Positions 54,972 through 63,088 of a DNA stretch of 64,000 bases are shown here, one piece after another (position 1 is the first letter of the stretch; every line of letters starts with the position of its first letter). Under the pieces are notes generated by a model. The model was not told where the DNA came from. It did not search any database and saw only the letters and a program-made list of their open reading frames with translations. This DNA comes from Methylobacter luteus IMV-B-3098 (lineage in GTDB: Bacteria > Pseudomonadota > Gammaproteobacteria > Methylococcales > Methylomonadaceae). Location: positions 497,376 to 561,375 of the forward strand of contig NZ_KE386569.1 of assembly GCF_000427625.1 (NCBI RefSeq). Direction: 5' to 3'. The translations under genes were made by a program, and so were the position numbers.

Positions 54972-54993
54972 GGCACGAACCGCATCGATCGAG
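54953..54993 (+). repeat. REP element, left copy flanking the RAYT gene
   Basis: This 41-base element has GTAG before the hairpin GATGCGGT...ACCGCATC (8-bp stem). The same 41 bases recur inverted at 55554-55594 with one mismatch. It ends one base before the stop codon of the RAYT gene and contains the end of the PepSY gene. Confidence 0.9.
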
Positions 54994-55476
54994 TTATTCT
55001 CCAGCCATTGCCGGAAATAACTCGACCGCATCACCCCGACTTTCAGGATCAATCCCATGCGCGACATATCTGTGAAAACTGGAATAAGGCCATTCTTTAA
55101 CGCATTTTACGTATCCATGCTTCACCGGATTCCAATGAATGTAATCGACGTGCTGTCGATAATCCGTTTCGTCACGGATAAGGTGCTCCCAAAACCGCCT
55201 CTGCCACAAGCCTCTTTCTCCCCGTTTTTTCCGGCTTTGGGAAATTTTTTCGCCTTTTTCGATGTGACGAGAAAAATAAGCCTTGATTAAGCTCCATCGA
55301 ACGGAAAAGTCAGAATCGCCATCGGGTAATGTCCAGATGCAATGCAAATGATCCGGCAATATAACCGCAGCCACTATCTCGAATGAATGTTTGCTTTTTA
55401 CATGAGCAAAAGCGGATCGTAACGTGTCAATCCGGTCTATCAATAGGCCGTTGCCATGACGCTCGGCCAGGTTCAC
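54994..55476 (-). CDS. REP-associated tyrosine transposase (RAYT), 5' end frameshifted
   Basis: This 160-residue frame (start GTG at 55474-55476) matches RAYT/Y1 transposases: HUH motif in LPDHLHCIWTLPDGDSDF, the helix VRWSLIKAYFSRHI, the block LWQRRFWEHLIRDETDYRQHVDYIHWNPVKHGYV with the catalytic Tyr region, and AHGIDPE at the end. RAYTs cut and move REP DNA. The usual N-terminus (pattern YRRFRxPGGTWFFTVN) is split: codons for EYRRFRYP lie at 55503-55526, and GGTWFFTVN continues at 55470-55496 in another frame, consistent with one extra base near 55498 (CCAAGGG). The usual ATG before EYRR is ATA. The gene is thus probably inactive or N-terminally truncated. Confidence 0.85.
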   Translation of the reverse strand: MNLAERHGNGLLIDRIDTLRSAFAHVKSKHSFEIVAAVILPDHLHCIWTLPDGDSDFSVRWSLIKAYFSRHIEKGEKISQSRKKRGERGLWQRRFWEHLIRDETDYRQHVDYIHWNPVKHGYVKCVKEWPYSSFHRYVAHGIDPESRGDAVELFPAMAGE

Positions 55477-55553
55477 AGTGAAAAACCAGGTGCCTCCAAG
55501 GGTATCGAAAACGGCGATATTCAGTTATGGATTAAGCTTGTCCGGTTGGGCTT

Positions 55554-55594
55554 CTCGAACGATGCGGTTCGTGCCTCACCGCATCCTACCGCGC
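55554..55594 (-). repeat. REP element, right (inverted) copy flanking the RAYT gene
   Basis: This is the inverted copy of 54953-54993 (40 of 41 bases identical), with the GTAG tetranucleotide on the minus strand before the GATGCGGT/ACCGCATC hairpin. The pair encloses the RAYT gene, as in other REPtron arrangements. Confidence 0.9.
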
Positions 55595-55859
55595 TGCATA
55601 TCAAAGTCAAAGGCAAACAAGATATAAGCACGGTTATCGGTTCGGAGGACTATGTCACGGATTGCGAATTCATCGAATGATTGGAGATTCCAGAATAAAG
55701 ATCGGCGACATGGCCTGCACTTCACACCGTATGATTTTCACATACGCGGCCAGGATGCCTAGAGTAAGGGGCTATCACCCTCTTGCAAAGTCGGCTATTT
55801 TAATCCCGCTGCGACGGGTAAATCTTGAGCTTGCGGACAGGTTAAGGGTTACCTAAACT
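55595..55859. other. Intergenic region with possible 3' remnant of a gene
   Basis: An open stretch in one plus-strand frame (about 55590-55680) encoding IKVKGKQDISTVIGSEDYV and ending EFIE may be the tail of a gene interrupted by the REP/RAYT insertion. The rest (55681-55859) shows nothing recognisable; the ribosome binding site AAGGGT of the next gene is at its end. Confidence 0.3.
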
Positions 55860-56696
55860 ATGCCGACCACCACTTCATTTTCAGCGCTTATGATTAAATC
55901 AACCGCCAGAATCATTGTCGGCTTGGCCGCGACAGGACTCCTCAACGCCTGTTCCGGACACAAGCCCGCCGTCCCCTCAGCCAACGCCATGGTCGTCAAG
56001 TCACAAGTTCAAGCCGCGCGGAAGATCCATGACATCCCGCCTAATAAACTGCCCGTCCAACGGACCGTGCAAGATGTTCTGCAAATTTATGGCCCCTACG
56101 CAACGGGCAAACTCAAATCCCATTTCGACAAGGCGAAGGTAAGCTATCCTCCCCGGGAAGTCACCTTCATCGCCTTGAAACAGGAAATGAAGCTGGAGCT
56201 CTGGGCCAGGGACGGCGGCGAGTTCCGTTTCATCCGCGATTATCGCATCCGCGCCGCCAGCGGTGTGTCCGGCCCCAAATTGCGTGAAGGCGACATGCAG
56301 GTGCCGGAAGGCGTTTACCGGATCGCGGGACTGAATCCGAACAGCCATTTCCACTTGTCGATGAAATTAAACTACCCCAACGAATTCGACCTCTTCCATG
56401 CCTGGCAGGAGGAGCGCGCCGATCCGGGGACGGATATTTTTATTCATGGCAAGGCCAAATCCCTCGGCTGCCTGGCCATGGACGATGAAACGATAGAGGA
56501 GCTTTTCGTCCTGACCGCGCACGCGGGCGCCGAAAATGTGAAAGTTGTGATTGCCCCGCACGACCCCAGAACTTTCCCTTTGAAAGCTGACATCGAAGGA
56601 CTCCCGGCATGGACCCCGGAGCTTTATTCGCGGATCTCACGCGAAATTAAAGCCCTCTCGCCTAGGCCGAAGCCGGTGGCTGCCGCTGGGCTATGA
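55860..56696 (+). CDS. L,D-transpeptidase (YkuD/YafK-type) lipoprotein
   Basis: This 278-aa protein has a signal peptide with the lipobox LLNAC (Cys at residue 31), so it is a lipoprotein. The YkuD catalytic motif is present in IHGKAKSLGCLAMDDE, with catalytic Cys204 and the upstream His. YafK-like features include MKLELWARDGGEFR, GVSGPKLREGDMQVPEGVYRI and MKLNYPNEFDLFH. These enzymes form or cut 3-3 cross-links, or link proteins to peptidoglycan, in the periplasm. An internal ATG at 55890 (MIKS) is the alternative start and would give a more standard signal peptide; AAGGG lies before the first ATG. It is monocistronic by position. Confidence 0.9.
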   Translation: MPTTTSFSALMIKSTARIIVGLAATGLLNACSGHKPAVPSANAMVVKSQVQAARKIHDIPPNKLPVQRTVQDVLQIYGPYATGKLKSHFDKAKVSYPPREVTFIALKQEMKLELWARDGGEFRFIRDYRIRAASGVSGPKLREGDMQVPEGVYRIAGLNPNSHFHLSMKLNYPNEFDLFHAWQEERADPGTDIFIHGKAKSLGCLAMDDETIEELFVLTAHAGAENVKVVIAPHDPRTFPLKADIEGLPAWTPELYSRISREIKALSPRPKPVAAAGL

Positions 56697-56942
56697 TCGC
56701 CCAGTCTGGCGTGTTTGCTTCGATTTGAACTGGAATGTTGGAATCGACAAGATCGACCCAAATCAGCCAATTGATTCAAATTTTTAATGTCAGTTGAGAG
56801 TCTTGTTCAGTCATTCGAAATGTAGCTTTTGGGAATTATCCCGCCCCGTTTATCATCCATGAAATGTTGGCTATACCGTGTAGACATCAAAGGTTGAAGT
56901 GCTATTCTTAACAGTCAACCAGGAAAAATATACGGTACACAC

Positions 56943-59231
56943 ATGGAAATCAGCTATCAATTGCAGGGATCCGATTTGGAAAACTTGCGCCGGCATTTGC
57001 TGCTGCGCCTGCGTCAGCAGACTGGCGGAATGGCCCAGCGTATAGGAATCGGGGTGTTTATTGGTGTCATTGTTTCGTTTGAATTACGTTTGCATGAACG
57101 AGAGAACGGAAATTGGTACCCCTATTTAATGGGGCTATTGCCCGTTGTGCTGTTTTTCGCTTCGGTGGTTTGGCGGCGGATCTGGCAACAATCCAAATAC
57201 GGGCAGGGCTGGCTGGAACAGTATGTGGGGAACTACCTGCTCAATCTGACGCCTGCCGGCATTTCCTACAAGGCGCCGAATGGAGGCATGAGCTTTTATG
57301 CCTGGCCCGAAATACTTGGATTCGAAGTCTCTGAATCCGATCTGTATTTATACCTGCGCCGCGATGTGGCCATTCCCATTCCTCGCCTGGCATTGGGAGA
57401 CGAGGCCAATGTCGATAATTTTGCCGAAAAGGTGCGTGATTTATGGTCGTCGCATCCCGACAACGCCGAAAAAACACTGCCGACACTACCTTCGCCCCGG
57501 AATTTGGTTTCGGCCGAGGCACTGGTTACGAACCTGCTGCAGGCGGCTCGCATCGTGTTCTTCACCGATTATGACCCGCGTTCTTTCCGCGTCTCTTTTG
57601 GCATATTCCTGCAATTGCTGCTGTTGAACCTGCTGTGCATCGGCATCGTGGACTACATCGACGCAAGGCCGGCTCCGGAATTCAATCTTTACGGGTTGAG
57701 TAAATTCGGCACCGCCACTTTATTGATGCTAGGTGGCGTCGCCTGCATCAGCAATTTGCTGATGCAACGCGCGAATATGCTGCGGCTGCTGGTCATCATT
57801 TCCGCGTCGGAAATCGTTATCCATCTAATCTACTTTTCGAGTTGGCTGGCCGCCGAACGTTGGTTGCAGGATTTTCCGAAAGTGCTGTGGGGATTATACA
57901 TAGCGGCTGTAGTCTGGACATTGGCAGCTGTGTTCAGAATCATACGGCAGCTGTATTGTCAGCCAGCGCCTTCCGCACTACTTTTGATCAGTATTTATGC
58001 CTTTTTTACCCTATCCTTGGCTGGATTATTACCGTCGCATCGTTTGTATTACACTTCGGAAGCCGACGATGGTTCCGCGGAGTACGAGGCGGCAAGCCAA
58101 TTGGATGAGGAAGACTTGTTTTATCGGCAACCGGGGCTGGTCGGTGATGAATTGGGGGCGTTGCAAACTCAGCGTAAAGGAAAGACAGACCTTTATTTTG
58201 TTGGTTTTGCCGGGCAAGCGGAAGAAAGGGTATTTTTCAATGACGTCAGCTTTGCCAGAAATTTGCTGGACCGCCGCTTTAACACTGCTGGCCGCTCTCT
58301 GGTGCTGGTGAATAATACCGATACCGTGTACAGCGCACCGCTCGCCAACCGGCACAACCTGGAGGCCGTTTTGCAGGGAATTGCTCAGCGCATGGATAAG
58401 AACGAAGATGTGCTGTTCCTTTATCTTAGTTCCCATGGCGCCAAGGATCACAGACTGTCTGTCTCGTTCTGGCCGTTAAGCCTGAACGATCTGACAGCCG
58501 AGAATTTAAAGGCCATGCTGGACAATGCCGGCATACGCAACCGGATAATCGTGGTCTCGGCCTGTTATTCGGGCGGTTTTCTGGATGTGCTGAAAGACGA
58601 TAACACTCTGGTAATGACCGCCTCCAGCCGCGACCATGTCTCATACGGCTGCGGCGATTTTACCCGCTATACCTACTTCGCCGAGTCCTACTTCGTCAAG
58701 GCGCTTGCGACCGGCGATTCATTTATTACGGCCTTCGACCAGGCGCGCCATCTGATACAAGAACGGGAGCAAAGCGAGGGTCTGGATGCGTCCGGCCCGC
58801 AAATCGATGTGGGACGCAATATCGCCAGGATCTTGCGGAATTTGGAAGTCGCCCCCGGTAATACAGTGGGACCTGTCCAGCAGGGATTGCTCGAAGCAGG
58901 CTTATCCTTCGACCAGCGCGTCCAGCAAGGCCGGCGCTTCGAGCAGGACGCGACGGCGCTGGAATATGTAAAAAAGAACGTGTTTCCGGCCATAAACGCC
59001 GTCCTGTCCAAGTCGTTAACGGATTGTCTCAAACAACCCGATGCAAGTACGGAAAAATTCATCCTGGTCGCAAATATCATGCAGGACGGCGGGATTGAAA
59101 ATGTAGACTATAAACCTGCAACTAATACGGCACAGTGTTACGGCAATTCCTTACGCATATTAAGCTTGCCCCCGCTCCCGAACGAGTTAAGCATCCTGCC
59201 GGTTTTTTTCGATATGACATTGCCCGGCTAA
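56943..59231 (+). CDS. Membrane protein with YcxB-like domain and C13 (legumain/caspase-like) peptidase domain
   Basis: This 762-aa protein begins with a YcxB-like region: two membrane segments (about 36-52 and 60-77) and then GISYKAPNGGMSFYAWPEILGFEV (about 100-123, split here by residues) with LYLRRDVAIPIPR, the pattern of bacterial YcxB proteins. A polytopic middle (about 215-365) has five or more hydrophobic segments. The C-terminal part (about 400-690) is a peptidase C13-type domain: catalytic His498 in LYLSSHGAKDH and Cys541 in VVSACYSGGF, with SVSFWPLSL between them and MTASSRDHVSYG after. C13/caspase-like peptidases cut after specific residues; the substrate is unknown. Flanking genes give no clue. 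All catalytic positions are present. Confidence 0.88.
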   Translation: MEISYQLQGSDLENLRRHLLLRLRQQTGGMAQRIGIGVFIGVIVSFELRLHERENGNWYPYLMGLLPVVLFFASVVWRRIWQQSKYGQGWLEQYVGNYLLNLTPAGISYKAPNGGMSFYAWPEILGFEVSESDLYLYLRRDVAIPIPRLALGDEANVDNFAEKVRDLWSSHPDNAEKTLPTLPSPRNLVSAEALVTNLLQAARIVFFTDYDPRSFRVSFGIFLQLLLLNLLCIGIVDYIDARPAPEFNLYGLSKFGTATLLMLGGVACISNLLMQRANMLRLLVIISASEIVIHLIYFSSWLAAERWLQDFPKVLWGLYIAAVVWTLAAVFRIIRQLYCQPAPSALLLISIYAFFTLSLAGLLPSHRLYYTSEADDGSAEYEAASQLDEEDLFYRQPGLVGDELGALQTQRKGKTDLYFVGFAGQAEERVFFNDVSFARNLLDRRFNTAGRSLVLVNNTDTVYSAPLANRHNLEAVLQGIAQRMDKNEDVLFLYLSSHGAKDHRLSVSFWPLSLNDLTAENLKAMLDNAGIRNRIIVVSACYSGGFLDVLKDDNTLVMTASSRDHVSYGCGDFTRYTYFAESYFVKALATGDSFITAFDQARHLIQEREQSEGLDASGPQIDVGRNIARILRNLEVAPGNTVGPVQQGLLEAGLSFDQRVQQGRRFEQDATALEYVKKNVFPAINAVLSKSLTDCLKQPDASTEKFILVANIMQDGGIENVDYKPATNTAQCYGNSLRILSLPPLPNELSILPVFFDMTLPG

Positions 59232-59271
59232 GGTTTTGCTATCAGCCGATTTGTAGTTGTTACTGTCAGCC

Positions 59272-59583
59272 ATGAGCGAAGCCACGGCCATTAAAGTCAT
59301 AGAGCTATTCGAGAAGCATGGAGAAGAACCTGGAGCTGATCTTGACGAAGATTACTTTTTTGACTTCTTAATGAAGTGTTCTTTGGGCAATTGTTCTACA
59401 GGTCTTTGCATTTTTCCCTACACCAAAAACGCTTCGGGAAAACGTCCAGCCTGTGTAGGCTGGGTTGGAGCTTTAGCGGAAACCCAGCATGGGCGGCCGA
59501 AATGCTGGGTTTATCAACCCAGCCTACCGCCGCTAAAAGTTGTGGTGCCCGGCGCGGCTAACGGGATAAAATCATCCGCGTAA
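59272..59583 (+). pseudogene. Truncated small gene fused into repeat sequence
   Basis: A frame from ATG 59272 encodes MSEATAIKVIELFEKHGEE and an acidic stretch to about residue 33, which looks like genuine protein. From 59365 it runs through a direct repeat and a palindromic repeat, whose translation is not protein-like. The gene therefore seems truncated by repeat insertion. No family was recognised. Confidence 0.35.
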
Positions 59584-59677
59584 CATCAGTTCTTAATGAA
59601 GTGTTCTTTGGGCAATTGTTCTATAGGTCTTTGTATTTTTCCCTACGCCAAAAACGCTGCGGGAAAACGTCCAGCCT
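59365..59677. repeat. 88-base direct repeat with intervening palindromic repeat
   Basis: Two direct copies (59365-59452 and 59590-59677) differ at about five positions. Between them lies TAGGCTGGGTTGG...AACCCAGCAT (59456-59490) plus its inverted half ending CAACCCAGCCTAC (to 59526). The arrangement resembles an insertion of the palindromic repeat that duplicated its target region. Confidence 0.8.
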
Positions 59678-59692
59678 TATCGCTTCCGGGGA

Positions 59693-61000
59693 CTACTCGG
59701 CTTCCCGTCTCGCAGCGAATGTACCGGTTGCTGCCTCTAGAACTGATCTTACTTTCTCAATTATCAATTTGCGAAAGCGCTGCCATCGCGCAAACAGATA
59801 ACTCCTTTGCGCTTCCGCTTTCCACTTCGCTATTTGTCTTTCACCGTCACTTGAATCGGAAGGTTTCGTGCCGATCATTTTCAGCATCAATATTCCATAA
59901 TCAAGGACTGATTTCGCTACCCTGAAAAATTGCCGAAACACCCCGCATTTCTGATCCGCCAAATCCAGGGTCTTTCCGCTATCAACGGCAAGTTTTATAA
60001 AAAGATCCCATTCCGATTGCTCGTTTCCGATGCTCTGGTCGTTAATTGCTTCCGGTGTATAAATATCCTTGAGAACCGGTAATATTGATTCTTTTATGTG
60101 TGTAAAATTTTTATGTGTTCCGGTTTTTAATAAATGGGCGCAACTATAAATAATACGACGCAGGAAGGCTTCTTCCTGTTCAGGAATTGCCTGTTTCAGT
60201 TTCATCAGCATGGAAAGGAATTGCAAGTGCATTTCGACACATGCAGCCGCATCATTTTTCATTCTTTTTGACCAGGATCCGTCTACATCTCTACGATAAA
60301 CACCCATTGGCCTGTTTACATAATAGGCTCCGTTCCGCGAACCAAAAACTTGCACGACATGGTCGCCCACGGGAGATATCGTTGGATCAAACCAATCTTG
60401 AATCGACATTATCAGGCTTCGGCGAACCATGATGCTTGTTGTAGGCATAAAACCCATTGCAAAACGTATATCGCCGTCAATCACCTCTGATAGCGTAAAT
60501 ACCTTGTCAGTTGAAGAGTGGACATGGGACAGGATTTTTGTTTGTTGTTTTTCGAATTTGATATAACAACTATGGAAAGTGATATCGATGTTTTTCAATC
60601 TCGAAAGCACAGCCACTTGTTCACGTAGTTTCCCGGGATCAATCCAGTAATCATCTCCTTCGCAAAATGCTATAAACTCTCCCCGGCATGCAGCATTGAC
60701 CTGACGAAAATTTCCATGCATCCCGACATTATGATCCGGATAAATCACTCGGATGAGATGCGGATAACGGCGTTGGTAATCCAGCGCTATCTCGCGAGTG
60801 TTATCGGTTGAACAATCTTCGCCAATGACCAGTTCAATGGGAAAGTCGGTCTTCTGCGCGATCACACCCTCGATAGCCTCGGCCAAGTACGCGCCATGGT
60901 TGTAAGTCACCATATTGACGCTGACAACAGGCGTTAATTTCATGACCGCCGGATCACTGACTTCGTTGTACTTCATTTCACCGGTCGCTTCTTGGTTCAT
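59693..61000 (-). CDS. Glycosyltransferase family 2
   Basis: This 435-aa protein has a GT2 domain in residues 25-250: VSVNMVTYNHGAYLAEAIEGV, the DxD-like ELVIGEDCSTDNTREI, GEFIAFCEGDDYWIDPGKLREQ (with DDYW), and IMVRRSLIM. No membrane segment. It transfers a sugar from a nucleotide-sugar donor to a growing glycan in the cytoplasm. The C-terminal third (about 320-435) is a charged helical extension. GAGGAG lies 11 bases before the ATG. It follows the flippase gene on the minus strand with a 25-base gap, so it belongs to the same polysaccharide operon. Sugar and linkage are not decidable. Confidence 0.9.
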   Translation of the reverse strand: MNQEATGEMKYNEVSDPAVMKLTPVVSVNMVTYNHGAYLAEAIEGVIAQKTDFPIELVIGEDCSTDNTREIALDYQRRYPHLIRVIYPDHNVGMHGNFRQVNAACRGEFIAFCEGDDYWIDPGKLREQVAVLSRLKNIDITFHSCYIKFEKQQTKILSHVHSSTDKVFTLSEVIDGDIRFAMGFMPTTSIMVRRSLIMSIQDWFDPTISPVGDHVVQVFGSRNGAYYVNRPMGVYRRDVDGSWSKRMKNDAAACVEMHLQFLSMLMKLKQAIPEQEEAFLRRIIYSCAHLLKTGTHKNFTHIKESILPVLKDIYTPEAINDQSIGNEQSEWDLFIKLAVDSGKTLDLADQKCGVFRQFFRVAKSVLDYGILMLKMIGTKPSDSSDGERQIAKWKAEAQRSYLFARWQRFRKLIIEKVRSVLEAATGTFAARREAE

Positions 61001-61025
61001 TTGTTCATGCTCCTCAAGGTAAAGG

Positions 61026-62555
61026 TCAAAGGTTCCGCACGGGGCTTCCGCGTCGGACTAACAAAGTCCATGACTCATTAAATGCTGTTAAACGAAATAA
61101 ACGGCAGGCTAGCAGATAAACAAACGCACCCAATCCAATCATAAGCCCAAGCTGAATGGCTGGATGAAATGTGAAATAAATATGAATGGGCCAGATGACT
61201 AATAACATCAATACGGAAACAGCCAGATAGGGCAGAATATCCAGAGTCTGTTTCCAGGCCGAATATCCGAGAAAAATCCCGGTGTAATGCGCGTTAATCG
61301 GAAAACACAGAACGCTCGCGGCAACCTGGCTCCAGGCTATAGCCAGTACGCCGTGGAAACTGGCTATTACAATGGTGATGATGGCAATGATCTTCTTCAG
61401 TATTTCAATACGAAAAAACAGGTTCGAGTGTCCCTGCGCCATGAGTACGTTGAGATTAAGCACATGCAGAGGCCACATCATCCCGGCGAGGCAAAGCACT
61501 TGCAGAATCGGCACGCTCGGCAGCCACTTCTCGCCGATCAGCGTGATCACGAGAGGCTCGGCCACTGCCATCAAGCCCAGCATGGCCGGAATGTTGAACA
61601 GCATAATTATCCGCAGGACCTTGCGCATACCCAGCGCCAACCGGGCCTTGTCGGCCGCGGCGGCGGAAAACACAGGGAAGGCCACCCGATTGAGTACGTT
61701 GGTCAGCACGCCCACGGGCAACTGTTGAATATTGTCGGCGCGCGTGTAGAAACCCAGTTCCCGGGCGGAATACAGCTTTCCGATAATCACGCTGTAAAGG
61801 CGGGTATATAGCGTATCCAACAGACCCGAGAGCAACATGAACCCGCCAAAACGAAACAGTGAGCGCAGGGAGACAAGGCTGAATATCCATTGTGGCCGCC
61901 ACGGATGCCACAGCCATAGCAACGTCACCGAAATCAATGTCGAAACCAGGATTTGCAGTGCCAGACTCCAGATGCCAAATCCCTTCCACGCCAGGAACAC
62001 CGCTAACGCACCGGACAGCAGCGAGGCTGTCGCATTGGCCTTCATCAGAGTCTTAAAATCAAGTGCCTTGGTCAGCAGCACTCCTTGGATGGATCCGAAT
62101 GATCCCACGAATAGATTCAGGGCCATCACATAGGTCAGGCTCTGCAAGATTGGCTGCTCGAAGAAACCGGCAATCCATGGTGTTGTAAATAGAGTCGAGG
62201 CCATGCCATGGTTTTTTTCCTGCAAGGCCGGCTGCTCAAAAAACGCGGCAATCCACGGAGCCGCCAGACAGAGCGCCAGCGCTACAAGCAGGCCGGCAAC
62301 CAGGTTGAAGAAGAACACCGTGGATTCATCCTTGCGCGAAATAGCCTGCCGCTGTATCAGGGCCGAGTTGAGACCGCTGTCGATAAACAGAGTCGCGATG
62401 CCTGTGAAAATGGACAGTATAGCCAGCAAACCAAACTCTTCAGGAGAAAGCAATCGCGCGAGCAGAATCGAAACAAAAAATTGAAGTCCCTGGCGCGAAA
62501 AAATATCCGCACCGCTCCAAAAGACTGCTGACAGAGACTTATGGGTTAAGGACAT
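61026..62555 (-). CDS. Wzx-type polysaccharide flippase with internal duplication
   Basis: This 509-aa membrane protein has about 12-14 hydrophobic segments of the oligosaccharide flippase (MATE/Wzx/PST) family, with FSRQGLQFFVSILLARLLSPEEFGL at the start and VGVLTNVLNRVAFPVFSA in the middle. It flips lipid-linked oligosaccharide units across the inner membrane. Residues 99-124 and 125-150 are a tandem duplication (16 of 26 identical, both containing PWIA-FFEQP); the family normally has one copy. The extra 26 residues lie next to membrane segment 3 or 4. AGGTGG precedes the ATG. It lies in an operon with the GT2 gene downstream and the GNAT gene upstream. Confidence 0.92.
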   Translation of the reverse strand: MSLTHKSLSAVFWSGADIFSRQGLQFFVSILLARLLSPEEFGLLAILSIFTGIATLFIDSGLNSALIQRQAISRKDESTVFFFNLVAGLLVALALCLAAPWIAAFFEQPALQEKNHGMASTLFTTPWIAGFFEQPILQSLTYVMALNLFVGSFGSIQGVLLTKALDFKTLMKANATASLLSGALAVFLAWKGFGIWSLALQILVSTLISVTLLWLWHPWRPQWIFSLVSLRSLFRFGGFMLLSGLLDTLYTRLYSVIIGKLYSARELGFYTRADNIQQLPVGVLTNVLNRVAFPVFSAAAADKARLALGMRKVLRIIMLFNIPAMLGLMAVAEPLVITLIGEKWLPSVPILQVLCLAGMMWPLHVLNLNVLMAQGHSNLFFRIEILKKIIAIITIVIASFHGVLAIAWSQVAASVLCFPINAHYTGIFLGYSAWKQTLDILPYLAVSVLMLLVIWPIHIYFTFHPAIQLGLMIGLGAFVYLLACRLFRLTAFNESWTLLVRRGSPVRNL

Positions 62556-62638
62556 GTTTCCACCTCAAGCAGGGTTTTTCCAGCTCTAACATCCGCGCAA
62601 TGGCAACCGTCTTTGCTATTCATTCTCTTCCCCGTCTT

Positions 62639-63088
62639 TTATTTCAAATAAAGATCCATGGTAACGAATGGCGCTTTAGTCTTGCCGGCAACAAACCCGC
62701 TCTTTTCATATAACCCGATGGCAGGCATGTTGCCGCTCGCCACCTCCAGTCTGACCTGGTGCATCCCCAAGGCTTTTATGCGCGCTATACACTGTCTCAT
62801 CAAGCTCTTGGCGATGCCCTTGCCCGTCGACTCACGCAGCACGCTGACGCTGGTGATATAGGCGATGCGCTTCTTCGGATCGTTGCAATAGACAGCCACC
62901 AGCCCAACCAGCTTGTCACCAGACCATGCTTCGAACCTCGCTGCCTTGCCGGCGATCTTTTTGGCATAGTCGGTTATCTCAACCCGGCCGCTCAGGGGCG
63001 GCACGAAATCGGCGTCGCAGCTCAAGAGGTGCTCAGCGATCTCCGCCTCGGATGCCCTGTCCAAACGGTACTTGACCGGTTTGCTCAT
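62639..63088 (-). CDS. GNAT-family N-acetyltransferase
   Basis: This 149-aa protein is a GNAT acetyltransferase: the beta-sheet core with AYITSVSVLRESTGKGIAKSL (the acetyl-CoA binding R/Q-x2-G-x-G/A region), MRQCIARIKALGMHQVRLEVASGN and the end LYEKSGFV. It transfers an acyl group from acyl-CoA to an amine. In this cluster it may modify a sugar-amine of the surface polysaccharide; RimI-like protein acetylation is the alternative. Its ATG overlaps the stop of the upstream gene by four bases (ATGA), so translation is coupled. Confidence 0.9.
   Translation of the reverse strand: MSKPVKYRLDRASEAEIAEHLLSCDADFVPPLSGRVEITDYAKKIAGKAARFEAWSGDKLVGLVAVYCNDPKKRIAYITSVSVLRESTGKGIAKSLMRQCIARIKALGMHQVRLEVASGNMPAIGLYEKSGFVAGKTKAPFVTMDLYLK

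Noticed and set aside
55456-55680. 74-codon plus-strand frame across the right REP
   Set aside because: Most of it is antisense to the RAYT gene and the REP; only its last 30 codons could be a remnant and are noted as such.
61287-61811. Plus-strand frame of 174 codons inside the flippase gene
   Set aside because: Antisense to the flippase gene, whose membrane segments are clear.
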